From Alpinimonas psychrophila (lineage in GTDB: Bacteria > Actinomycetota > Actinomycetes > Actinomycetales > Microbacteriaceae), in the NCBI RefSeq assembly GCF_014137865.1, contig NZ_JACGWU010000001.1, forward strand, positions 558,001 through 622,000: 64,000 nucleotides of DNA. Reading direction: 5' to 3'. The stretch's first letter is position 1. Each line of letters opens with the position of its first letter. The translations under genes and the position numbers were made by a program. Shown piece by piece: positions 1-7,876 of this stretch. The notes beneath the pieces were generated by a model, which was not told where the DNA came from, searched no databases, and saw nothing but the letters and a program-made list of their open reading frames with translations.

Positions 1-1
1 C

Positions 2-400
2 AAGGCGGGAGAACCGAGCATCGTTGGTCGGGGAGCTATCCCGGGCCAGGTTGCGACCATCGAATTGCCGTTGATTGCTAGCATGTTGGCCCAGCCAACG
101 TACACCGGTGCCTACGGGGTCATGACATCAGAATCGCCTGATCCCATCGAGGCTCCCCCGGCATCCGTTCAACGACCCCAGTTAGACGAGGGCCCCCACT
201 TGAGCTACGCGTTCCAATGGATTCTTTTCGCGATTATGGGTTTCATTGGGCTCGGCTGGGCCATTCGTAACGAGTGGCGCATCCGTAATGCCGACGATCC
301 GAAAGAGATCGAACGAAATGCTGGCGTGCGGGCTAAGAAAGCTCTTCGTTCTCCATCAGATGCCGAGATCGAAGATCAACTGATGGATGAATCACACTGA
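2..400 (+). CDS. SURF1 family cytochrome oxidase biogenesis protein, C-terminal part
   Basis: The reading frame is open from the window edge, so only the last 132 residues are visible and the start lies upstream. The end resembles the C-terminus of actinobacterial SURF1 proteins: a GPHLSYAFQW-like segment leads into a single membrane helix (FAIMGFIGLGWAI) and a charged cytoplasmic tail. SURF1 proteins help assemble heme-copper cytochrome c oxidase in the membrane, which fits with ctaA and ctaB in this window. The gene converges on the ABC-F gene with 21 bases between them. The family call rests on the C-terminal motif alone. Confidence 0.75.
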   Translation, partial: KAGEPSIVGRGAIPGQVATIELPLIASMLAQPTYTGAYGVMTSESPDPIEAPPASVQRPQLDEGPHLSYAFQWILFAIMGFIGLGWAIRNEWRIRNADDPKEIERNAGVRAKKALRSPSDAEIEDQLMDESH

Positions 401-421
401 CCGATTCTGGTCCGTGAGGTC

Positions 422-2020
422 CTATTCGAGACCGATGAGGTCGAAGTAATCCTTGTTCCAGTGGTCTTCAACGCCATCAGGCAAGATAAGTACGCGTTCG
501 GGGTTGAGGGCCTCGACAGCGCCCTCATCGTGGCTCACGAGAACGACGGCACCCTTATAGGATGCCAAAGCACCGAGGATCTCCTCACGACTGACGGGGT
601 CCAAGTTGTTCGTCGGCTCATCCAAGAGCAAGAGATTGGCGCTGGAGACGACGAGCATCGCCAAGGCCAGACGAGTCTTTTCACCACCGGACAGAACTCC
701 GGCAGGTTTTTGCGAATCGTCCCCACTAAAGAGGAACGAACCGAGGACCCGGCGCGCTTCCATCTCCGTAAGGTGAGGGGATGCGCTGACCATGTTCTCC
801 AACACGGAACGCTTTACATCTAGGGTTTCGTGCTCTTGGGCGTAGTAGCCGATCTTTAGACCAAAACCAGGAATCAGCTCCCCGGTGTCGGGCTTGTCGA
901 CTCCTGCGAGAATACGGAGGAGGGTGGTCTTTCCGGCACCGTTGAAGCCCAAGATAACGACCTTGGAACCGCGGTCGATGGCCAGGTCCACGGCGGTAAA
1001 GATCTCGAGCGAACCGTAGCTGCGCGAGAGATCGGTGGCCATGAGCGGCGTTTTGCCACACGGTGCGGGATCGGGGAAGCGTAGCTTGGCAACGCGATCG
1101 GTGGCGCGAACGTCGTCCAGTCCAGCCATGAGAGTCTCGGCACGCTTGACCATCTGCTTGGCAGCTACGGCACCCGAGGCACGGGCACCCATCTTGGCTG
1201 CCTGGGTTTGGAGCGTCGTGGCTTGACGTTCGGCGTTGGTGCGTTCACGTTTGCGTCGTTGTTCATCCGTCTCACGTTGACGCTGGTAATTCTTCCAGTT
1301 CATGTTGTAGATGTCGATGACCTGACGATTTGCATCGAGGTAGAAAACCCGGTTTACCGTGTCGCCAACGAGTTCGACATCGTGGCTGATCACGATCAGG
1401 CCACCTTTGTAGCCCTTCAAAAATTCGCGCAACCAGACGACGCTGTCGGCATCGAGGTGGTTCGTGGGCTCATCGAGAAGCATGGTCTCGGCGCCGGAGA
1501 AGAGAATGCGGGCAAGCTCAATGCGGCGGCGCTGACCACCGGAGAGGGTGCTCAGGGGCTGATCGAGGATGCGGTCGGGCAGGCTCAGGTTGCTGGCGAT
1601 CGATGCTGCTTCGGCTTCGGCCGCGTAACCCCCGAGCGCCATGAAACGGTCGGAGAGATCACCGTAGGATTTCATCGCTGCTTCGCTGACCTTGAGGTCG
1701 GTGCTGGCCATGCCATCCGTTGCTTCGCGCATCTGCAGAACGATGGAACCGAGACCTCGGGCATCGAGGATGCGTGTGCGCGCAAGGTCTTCCGGGTTGC
1801 CAGAACGCGGGTCCTGGGGAAGGTACCCAATCTCGCCAATGCGTTCGATGGAACCACCGGAAGGCTGTAAGTCCCCGGCTAATGTCTTGGTGAGGGTGGT
1901 TTTACCCGCACCGTTACGACCCACAAGGCCGATTTTGTCCCCGTTAGAGACGCGGAACGACACATTCTCCATGAGAACACGAGCGCCTACGCGAAGCTCA
2001 AGGTCTTGGACGTTGAGCAC
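422..2020 (-). CDS. ABC-F family ATPase (ribosome-associated type)
   Basis: The 532-residue protein has two ABC ATPase domains in one chain and no membrane segments, which is the ABC-F layout. The first Walker A (GRNGAGKTT) is at residues 34-42 and the second (GFNGAGKTT) near residue 360. Each domain has an LSGG signature followed by an LLDEPTN Walker B. A basic, Gln/Arg-rich linker (about residues 240-300) joins them, as in factors that bind the ribosomal E site. ABC-F proteins act on translation or give antibiotic resistance; the subfamily cannot be assigned here. The start is GTG, with little Shine-Dalgarno sequence before it. The gene is divergent from bioY. Confidence 0.9.
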   Translation of the reverse strand: MLNVQDLELRVGARVLMENVSFRVSNGDKIGLVGRNGAGKTTLTKTLAGDLQPSGGSIERIGEIGYLPQDPRSGNPEDLARTRILDARGLGSIVLQMREATDGMASTDLKVSEAAMKSYGDLSDRFMALGGYAAEAEAASIASNLSLPDRILDQPLSTLSGGQRRRIELARILFSGAETMLLDEPTNHLDADSVVWLREFLKGYKGGLIVISHDVELVGDTVNRVFYLDANRQVIDIYNMNWKNYQRQRETDEQRRKRERTNAERQATTLQTQAAKMGARASGAVAAKQMVKRAETLMAGLDDVRATDRVAKLRFPDPAPCGKTPLMATDLSRSYGSLEIFTAVDLAIDRGSKVVILGFNGAGKTTLLRILAGVDKPDTGELIPGFGLKIGYYAQEHETLDVKRSVLENMVSASPHLTEMEARRVLGSFLFSGDDSQKPAGVLSGGEKTRLALAMLVVSSANLLLLDEPTNNLDPVSREEILGALASYKGAVVLVSHDEGAVEALNPERVLILPDGVEDHWNKDYFDLIGLE

Positions 2021-2146
2021 AGAAATACCCGATCTTTTGTGACGCGATTGCTAAGCCCGAGTTGTCGGGGGCTCCTCTAGTATAAAAGCAAGGCGAAGAC
2101 TCTGCGGAGCACCGCCTGTAATATTCCCTTTGACTCTAGGAGACCT

Positions 2147-2752
2147 GTGTCCAATTTGACTCTCGCGCCAACGCGTACTGTATTAGTTGATCGGCTTGGT
2201 GCCCGCAGCGCGGCGGCAAATATCACGATGGTTGTTGCCGGAGCTGCCTTGACCGCGGGAGCGGCTCAGCTTGTCATTCCAATGTGGCCCGTGCCGATTA
2301 CCGGTCAAACATTCGCTGTGCTCCTCGTAGGGACGACCTTGGGCGCGCTCCGGGGTGCCCTTTCCATGGTGCTCTACATCGCGCTTGGGGCAATCGGCCT
2401 TCCGATCTTTACTGAAGGTTCCGCCGGCTGGCACGTCATCGCTGGCCCCACCGGTGGTTACCTTGTCGGCTTTGTCCTTGCGGCCGTGCTCACAGGCTGG
2501 CTCGCACAACGCTCGTGGGATCGTCAGATTGTCGGCGCCGCTGTCGCGTTCTTGGCCGGTACCGCTGTTATTTATGCTGTGGGACTCCCCTGGCTTTCCG
2601 TTGCCCTGGGGCAACTGGGGTACCCCAATGACATGGGTGCCACGCTTCAGGCCGGTTTCTTGCCTTTCGTCCCCGGTGACATTCTCAAGGCCGTTGCGGC
2701 CGGAGTGCTTTTGCCCGTGACCTGGAAACTCGTCTCTCGCGCCAAGAAATAG
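2147..2752 (+). CDS. bioY: Biotin transporter S component BioY
   Basis: The 201-residue, very hydrophobic protein has about six membrane helices and matches BioY, the substrate-binding component of ECF-type biotin transporters. The conserved early segment WPVPITGQTF and the later GPTGGYLVGF are both present. The GTG start (GTG TCC AAT TTG) is supported by a CTAGGAGA ribosome-binding site about 4 bases upstream. No bioM or bioN lies next to it, so it would work alone or with a shared energising module. A hairpin terminator follows the stop. The 126-base gap shared with the divergent ABC-F gene holds a TATAAA box near 2081, but no convincing -35 and no recognisable BirA or BioQ operator. Confidence 0.9.
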   Translation: MSNLTLAPTRTVLVDRLGARSAAANITMVVAGAALTAGAAQLVIPMWPVPITGQTFAVLLVGTTLGALRGALSMVLYIALGAIGLPIFTEGSAGWHVIAGPTGGYLVGFVLAAVLTGWLAQRSWDRQIVGAAVAFLAGTAVIYAVGLPWLSVALGQLGYPNDMGATLQAGFLPFVPGDILKAVAAGVLLPVTWKLVSRAKK

Positions 2753-2766
2753 GCGTCTTTGACGAC

Positions 2767-2800
2767 AATCGGCCCTCTCCTGTGACGGAGGGGGCCGATT
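2767..2800 (+). terminator. Rho-independent terminator after bioY
   Basis: A 14-base stem (AATCGGCCCTCTCC pairing with GGAGGGGGCCGATT, one mismatched position) encloses a 6-base loop and is followed by GCCTTTTCC. It begins 14 bases after the bioY stop and could also slow transcripts arriving from the opposite strand. Confidence 0.75.
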
Positions 2801-2841
2801 GCCTTTTCCTGGTGGCTGGCGGTCGGCAGTGAAAGGCGACT

Positions 2842-3864
2842 CTAGAGAAGGTGCGGGTGATGAGCTGCGACCACATTGGGATGGGCCCGGACCCGACTCT
2901 TGAGCCAATTTTGCCCATAGACCGAGTGAATAATGTTGCCGGGGTCCGTGGTGATTCCCTGTGCGGCATTGCGGTATTCAAGGTCGAGATCAATGACATT
3001 TATGTGAGCGTCCAGTCGAGGTCCGTAGAAAAACGGCAAGGAGATTCGGTCCTCTCCCTCCTGAGACGAGATAACGCGGTGCAACGTTGCCTTGAGATAA
3101 CCGTCTGTCGCAATCTCCAATAGCTCTCCGATATTGACAACGAAGGCGTGACTCACGGGCGGAGCATCGATCCACTGACCGTCATGTTGGACCTGCAATC
3201 CTTCCTTTCCCTCTTCGACATAGAGCAACGTCAACACGCCCAGGTCCTTGTGAGCACCGACGCCTTGCACTGGCTCTTGGCCCGCTCCCGCGCGCGAGCC
3301 TGGATAGCGCGCAATCTTGAGGTGAGGTGACGGCATGCGATCAAAGGCCGTGTCGAACGTGTCGCGCGGGGCTCCAAGAGCCACCGCCCACTCGGCCAAG
3401 AGCGTGCGACTTATGTCTCCCAGACGTTCCATCCAATCGATGGCGGCAGGTTCAAGTTGAGGGAGATTTTCTGGCCAGAGATTGGGCCCCTGTAGGACCC
3501 AAAAATCGTCTTGCTGATCAGTGGCGGAGACGGCGTGGCGTTCCGCACCGATATCGATTTGCTCACGCCAGTCCGTCTTGCCCTGCGTCAGCTCTCCACC
3601 CATTCTGGTGTAGCCCCGAAAATGGGGACTGTTCGTATTCTCGATAGCGAGCTTCTCGAACTCCGGGAGGGCGAAAAATTGTCGCGATACCTCCATCATG
3701 TTGTCGATGACAGCCGTCGGAATTCCGTGGCCGATCAGATAGAAGAACCCAACTTCGTGAGTTGCCCTGCGCAGTTCTTCACGGAATTCTCGAACGTCGG
3801 CCTCAGATCCCGCTAGGAGAGAGAGATCAATTACGGGAAGCGTCGTTGTGGTGGGGGTCGTCAT
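2842..3864 (-). CDS. Isopenicillin N synthase-like 2-oxoglutarate/Fe(II) dioxygenase
   Basis: The 340-residue protein has the two-part structure of IPNS-like oxygenases: an N-terminal DIOX_N region (about residues 8-130) and a C-terminal double-stranded beta-helix. The iron ligands are visible as His205 and Asp207 (AHKDLG) and His262 (TLHRVIS). Arg273 and Ser275 (DRISL) match the RxS motif that binds 2-oxoglutarate. The substrate is unknown; relatives act on amino acids, hormones and secondary metabolites. It starts 10 bases after the metB-like gene and is probably co-transcribed with it, so a role in oxidising a sulfur compound is possible but only inferred. Confidence 0.85.
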   Translation of the reverse strand: MTTPTTTTLPVIDLSLLAGSEADVREFREELRRATHEVGFFYLIGHGIPTAVIDNMMEVSRQFFALPEFEKLAIENTNSPHFRGYTRMGGELTQGKTDWREQIDIGAERHAVSATDQQDDFWVLQGPNLWPENLPQLEPAAIDWMERLGDISRTLLAEWAVALGAPRDTFDTAFDRMPSPHLKIARYPGSRAGAGQEPVQGVGAHKDLGVLTLLYVEEGKEGLQVQHDGQWIDAPPVSHAFVVNIGELLEIATDGYLKATLHRVISSQEGEDRISLPFFYGPRLDAHINVIDLDLEYRNAAQGITTDPGNIIHSVYGQNWLKSRVRAHPNVVAAHHPHLL

Positions 3865-3874
3865 CAGATGCTCC

Positions 3875-5041
3875 TTAAGCGTTGTTCGCTAGCGAGTCGA
3901 GCGAGTCGAGGGCGGCGACAATGTCGTCGGTGAGATCGTCGACGTCTTCGATGCCGACGCTGAGGCGAACGAGATTCTCGGGAACGGCGAGGGCGGTTCC
4001 GGCGACCGAGGCGTGCGTCATGGCAAAGGGGAATTCAACGAGGGATTCCACGCCGCCCAGAGACTCCGCCAGGGTAAAGAGATGCGTGTTGGCAACGACA
4101 TGACGAGCGGCCGCCTCTCCCCCGGTGACGGTGATCGAAATCATGCCGCCGAATCCTGACATCTGAGCCCGAGCAATGTCATGACCAACGTGTGAGGGAA
4201 GCCCGGGGTAGAAGACATTTTCTACCCGCGGATGCGACTGAAGGCGCTCAGCAATTGCCCCCGCGTTCTGCGAGTGACGGTCCATGCGTACCGCAAGTGT
4301 CTTGATGCCGCGAACTGTGAGGTACGAGTCAAAAGGTGAGGCAATGGCACCGGCCGCGTTGTGGAGGTACGCCACCTGCTCGGCGAGCGTGTAGTTCTGC
4401 AAGATGACGGCACCTCCCACGACATCACTGTGCCCACCGAGGTACTTTGTCGTGGAGTGAACCACCGCGTCGGCACCGAGCGAAAGTGGTTGCTGGAGTG
4501 CGGGCGTGGCAAATGTGTTGTCGACCACGACGACGGCGCCAGACGCGTGAGCAACCTCAACCATGGCGGCGATGTCAATGATCCGAAGCATGGGGTTGGA
4601 GGGTGTCTCGATCCAGACCACCTTAGGCTTCGTGCTGGCGATGACGGCACGGGCACCCTCAGGATCACTCATGTCGATGGCGGTATGGGTGATTCCCCAT
4701 TTGCTGAAAACACCGTTGATGAGACGGTACGTACCCCCGTAAACGTCATTGGCAATAACGACGTGATCCCCTGGTTGAAGCAGGGACCGCAGAAGCGTGT
4801 CTTCGGCGGCAAGGCCGCTGGAGAATGCAAAGGCGTGCGATCCTCCCTCGAGCGCCGCGAGGTTTGTTTGCAGGTTGGCCCGGGTCGGGTTGCCGCTGCG
4901 AGAGTACTCATAGCCGGCCCGCATGTTGCCCACGCCGTCCTGTTTGAAGGTCGAACTGAGGTGCAGCGGCGGGATCACGGCGCCGGTTGCGACGTCGACA
5001 TCTTGACCGGCATGGACGGCGAGGGTATTGAATTTTGACAT
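3875..5041 (-). CDS. metB: Cystathionine gamma-synthase or gamma-lyase (copy 1)
   Basis: This 388-residue PLP enzyme of the Cys/Met metabolism family has the cofactor lysine at residue 199 ([11 protein letters not shown]), the PLP-contacting Asp in VDNTFATP (about 174) and the phosphate-binding YSRSGNPTR segment near 46-54. It makes cystathionine from an activated homoserine ester, or splits cystathionine to cysteine; sequence alone does not decide. It lies 37 bases downstream of the cystathionine beta-synthase gene, and that pairing favours a gamma-lyase role in reverse transsulfuration. A close paralogue is at 7877-9031, roughly 60 percent identical by eye. Confidence 0.9.
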   Translation of the reverse strand: MSKFNTLAVHAGQDVDVATGAVIPPLHLSSTFKQDGVGNMRAGYEYSRSGNPTRANLQTNLAALEGGSHAFAFSSGLAAEDTLLRSLLQPGDHVVIANDVYGGTYRLINGVFSKWGITHTAIDMSDPEGARAVIASTKPKVVWIETPSNPMLRIIDIAAMVEVAHASGAVVVVDNTFATPALQQPLSLGADAVVHSTTKYLGGHSDVVGGAVILQNYTLAEQVAYLHNAAGAIASPFDSYLTVRGIKTLAVRMDRHSQNAGAIAERLQSHPRVENVFYPGLPSHVGHDIARAQMSGFGGMISITVTGGEAAARHVVANTHLFTLAESLGGVESLVEFPFAMTHASVAGTALAVPENLVRLSVGIEDVDDLTDDIVAALDSLDSLANNA

Positions 5042-5078
5042 GGCAAAGCTCCTTTATTGGGGGTAAGTGGTCGCCGTT

Positions 5079-6101
5079 TTAGGCGAAAATAGGGTCGAGG
5101 ACGGCGGCGATCCGCGCGCGAAGCTCAGCTTGCTCAGGGGTTATCGCCACGTCGTAGCCGTGGTCGATCATCCATTCGTCATTAAAGATTTTGCCGAGGT
5201 AGCCGCGTCCACTGTCGGGAAGCAAAGCTACGACAACGTCATCTTTGGTCAGGGCTGCGGCTGCCTTGAGAGCGGCAACCACGGCCATGCCGGATGATCC
5301 GCCGACGAGCAAACCCTCCTCACGGGCAAGGCGACGTGTCATGGCAAAAGATTCAGCATCCGTGACCATGATGACGTCATCGGGCAGGCTCGCGTCGAAG
5401 GCGCCGGGCCAGAAGTCCTCACCGACTCCCTCGACGTTATAACCGTGGATCGGTCCGCCCGAGTAGATGGATCCTTGGGGGTCGGCACCAATGATCGTGA
5501 CGCGGCCGTCCGATGCTTCTTTTAAGAAACGACCGGTGCCGGTGATGGTGCCGCCGGTACCAACCCCCGCGACGAAATGGGTGACTCCGCCATCGGTATC
5601 GTTCCAGATTTCGGGACCGGTGGTGGCGTAGTGGCTCGCAGGTCCGTTGGGGTTGTCATATTGGTTGGGCTTGAAGGCTCCGGGAATCTGCCGGGCGAGA
5701 CGATCCGAGACGGAGTAGTACGATCGCGGATCGCTGGGTTCGACGTTTGTGGGAGTGGAGATAACCTCGGCGCCATAGGCACGCATCGTGTTCTGCTTAT
5801 CGAGGGAGACCTTGTCGGGAACAACGAAGATGGTTTTGTATCCCCGTTGCTGGGCAAAGAGTGCCAGCCCAACGCCCGTGTTGCCCGAAGTTGCCTCGAC
5901 GATGGTGCCGCCCGGCAAGAGAAGGCCGTCGCGCTCGGCAGCATCAAGGATGCGTTCAGCAATGCGATCTTTTGAGGATCCCCCTGGATTCGCGTACTCA
6001 ATTTTGACGAGGATTGTGGCCGTTATTCCTTCGGTGACGGAGGTCAGGCGGACGAGGGGGGTATTGCCGATGGTGCCCGTAATGGCGTGTGAATACTTCA
6101 C
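5079..6101 (-). CDS. Cystathionine beta-synthase-like enzyme lacking the CBS domain pair
   Basis: The 340-residue PLP fold-type II enzyme has the cofactor lysine at residue 44 (GGSSKDR), the substrate loop TSGNTG (71-76) and a glycine-rich phosphate loop (GVGTGGTITG). The segments QYDNPNGPASHY and EGVGEDFWP resemble cystathionine beta-synthase more than O-acetylserine sulfhydrylase. Actinobacterial relatives are usually about 460 residues with a C-terminal pair of CBS domains that senses S-adenosylmethionine; here the chain stops after the catalytic core. It heads a likely operon with the metB-like and dioxygenase genes. It could also be a cysteine synthase. Confidence 0.82.
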   Translation of the reverse strand: MKYSHAITGTIGNTPLVRLTSVTEGITATILVKIEYANPGGSSKDRIAERILDAAERDGLLLPGGTIVEATSGNTGVGLALFAQQRGYKTIFVVPDKVSLDKQNTMRAYGAEVISTPTNVEPSDPRSYYSVSDRLARQIPGAFKPNQYDNPNGPASHYATTGPEIWNDTDGGVTHFVAGVGTGGTITGTGRFLKEASDGRVTIIGADPQGSIYSGGPIHGYNVEGVGEDFWPGAFDASLPDDVIMVTDAESFAMTRRLAREEGLLVGGSSGMAVVAALKAAAALTKDDVVVALLPDSGRGYLGKIFNDEWMIDHGYDVAITPEQAELRARIAAVLDPIFA

Positions 6102-6204
6102 GTAGAGGGTTCCCTAAAGATGAGGGAGAGCATCCCCTGTGAAAGAGGAAACGTCTCGAAATTGTTGTGTGGGGGCGTGCGCTACAGATGGCACGCAAAC
6201 GAAC

Positions 6205-6222
6205 TAGTTCAGTTATGAACTA
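6205..6222. promoter_or_regulatory. Inverted repeat, candidate operator upstream of the CBS-like gene
   Basis: TAGTTCA-GTTA-TGAACTA has perfect 7-base arms around a 4-base spacer. It also overlaps the 10-base palindrome GAACTAGTTC at 6201-6210. It lies about 104 bases upstream of the CBS-like start in a 213-base gap. Size and symmetry suit a dimeric regulator such as a MarR-family protein; the regulator is not in the window. Confidence 0.5.
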
Positions 6223-6303
6223 GAGACAACAACAACAGAGACGAGTGTTTATCACGATGGGGCAACGTTAGCACGAAGCAGCGTGACCCCTTTCGCGGAT
6301 GAT

Positions 6304-6323
6304 GAATTGTTACGTCACAATTC
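6304..6323. promoter_or_regulatory. Palindrome overlapping the monooxygenase stop codon
   Basis: GAATTGT-N6-ACAATTC forms perfect 7-base arms around TACGTC. It covers the TGA of the upstream monooxygenase gene (6315-6317). No U-tract follows on either strand, so a protein-binding site is more likely than a terminator. Confidence 0.4.
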
Positions 6324-7718
6324 CGTCGCGCTACGTGAACTGACGACGGGTTTGCTGACTTTGTATTGATAACCGCGGTGGGCGGGGGCCAGGTGATCAC
6401 CCTTATTGAACAGTTTTTGGCGGAATGTTCCGGTGGCGTATTCGGTCGGGTATACGCCCCGACGTTGGAGTTCAGGGACGATCCACTTCACTATGTCCTC
6501 GAACGTCCCGGGGGTAACGGCGTAGGCCAAGTTGAAGCCGTCGGCATCCGTGAATTCTGCCCACTCTTCGAGCTGGTCGGCAATCTCACCAGGGTCGCCA
6601 ACAATGACGGAGCCGAAACCGCGCACCTTGGAATATTCAGCGATGTCGCGCACGGTCCACTCCCCCGCAGGCTTGTCACCCTCCTGCTGGGCAGCGGCAA
6701 TAGACTGTATGGCGTTTGATTTGATGTTGCCGAGAGGTTCATCGAGATCGAACTCCGAGAGGTCCACACCCATCCAGCCCGACATCAGGACCAGCGCGGC
6801 CTCCGGCGAGGCGTAGTCAAGGTATTCCTGGTGCTTGGCATGCGCCTTCTCGTTCGACTCGTCGACGATGACCGTGAGCATGGCATAGATGCGCGCCGAA
6901 TCACGACCGCGACCGGAGGCTTCGAGGGCTTCGCGAATCTCGGTGACCTGACGAGCCACAATTTCTTTCGTCGGACCCGCAACAAAGATCGCCTCGGCGT
7001 TATCGGCAGCAAACGCGATGCCACGCTTCGACGCTCCTGCCTGGAAAATAACGGGGGTGCGCTGCGGCGAAGGTTCAACCAAGTGAATGCCGGGAACCGT
7101 GAAAAACTCGCCTTTGTGGTTGATGCTGTGCACCTTAGCGGGGTCGGTGTACACGCCGGTCTCGCGGTTGCGAATCACCGCGTCATCTTCCCACGAGCCT
7201 TCCCAGAGTTTGTAGAGCACCTCGAGGTATTCATCGGCATGGGCATAGCGCGCGTCATGCTCGAGCTGATCTTCGTTGCCCATGTTGCGGGCAGCTGAAG
7301 GCAAGTAGCCCGTCACGATATTCCAACCGATGCGACCCTTCGTCAAATGATCCAATGTAGACAGACGGCGGGCGAAAGGGTACGGATGCTCGTAAGAAGT
7401 TCCGGCGGTCACACCGAACCCCAAGTGTTTTGTGGCTGCAGCCATGGCCGACACCACCATCAAGGGATCCGTCACAGGGACCTGTGCGGCGTGAGCGATA
7501 GCGGCATCGTGGTTGCCGCCGTAGACGTCGTAGGTTCCCAACACGTCCGCAATGAAGATGCCGTCAAAGATGCCCTTTTCTAGCAACTGGGCGAGCTCGG
7601 TCCAGTAGTCGATGTCTTTGTAGCGGGACGCTTGGCTGTCGGGGTGGCGCCAGGTTCCCCCGGTGACATGCCCGACGCAGCTCATATCGAAAGCGTTGAA
7701 TCGAATCTGACGGGCCAT
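6315..7718 (-). CDS. FMN-dependent monooxygenase, NtaA/SnaA/DszA family
   Basis: The 467-residue luciferase-like protein shows features of the NtaA/SnaA/SoxA(DszA) group: an N-terminal FNAFDM strand, the TGGTWRHPD region, GRIGWNIVTG in the barrel and QAGASKRGIAFAA toward the flavin site. Such enzymes use FMNH2 from a separate reductase to oxidise nitrilotriacetate, pristinamycin IIB or organic sulfur compounds. Its place between two transsulfuration genes suggests release of sulfur from an organosulfur compound, which is inference from context. No flavin reductase is adjacent; the azoreductase-like gene at 41717 is distant. The ATG is preceded by AAGAGGA about 8 bases upstream. Confidence 0.87.
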   Translation of the reverse strand: MARQIRFNAFDMSCVGHVTGGTWRHPDSQASRYKDIDYWTELAQLLEKGIFDGIFIADVLGTYDVYGGNHDAAIAHAAQVPVTDPLMVVSAMAAATKHLGFGVTAGTSYEHPYPFARRLSTLDHLTKGRIGWNIVTGYLPSAARNMGNEDQLEHDARYAHADEYLEVLYKLWEGSWEDDAVIRNRETGVYTDPAKVHSINHKGEFFTVPGIHLVEPSPQRTPVIFQAGASKRGIAFAADNAEAIFVAGPTKEIVARQVTEIREALEASGRGRDSARIYAMLTVIVDESNEKAHAKHQEYLDYASPEAALVLMSGWMGVDLSEFDLDEPLGNIKSNAIQSIAAAQQEGDKPAGEWTVRDIAEYSKVRGFGSVIVGDPGEIADQLEEWAEFTDADGFNLAYAVTPGTFEDIVKWIVPELQRRGVYPTEYATGTFRQKLFNKGDHLAPAHRGYQYKVSKPVVSSRSATEL

Positions 7719-7816
7719 GGTGTGGAGTCCTCTTGTTATTTCGCGTCACTTTCACGAGGCGAATGGGTACGCCATAAGCATGCAGTGAAAGCCCGGGATG
7801 AGGAATTTGAGTTGAG

Positions 7817-7857
7817 ACTTGTAACGACTTGTGACGTTATGTAACCTCATAAGTCGT
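7817..7857. repeat. Ten-base direct repeats inside an inverted repeat upstream of the monooxygenase
   Basis: ACTTGTAACG (7817) is followed directly by ACTTGTGACG (7827) and a weaker third copy TTATGTAACC (7837). The block overlaps an inverted repeat ACGACTT (7824-7830) / AAGTCGT (7851-7857). It lies 99-140 bases upstream of the monooxygenase start and just after the second metB stop. The 10-base period matches one helix turn, which suits cooperative regulator binding. Confidence 0.45.
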
Positions 7858-7876
7858 ATCTTGACGCACCGTTTTG

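Noticed and set aside
6102-6314. S-adenosylmethionine riboswitch upstream of the CBS-like gene
   Set aside because: No SAM-I or SAM-II core or terminator arrangement can be recognised; the inverted repeat looks like a protein-binding site.
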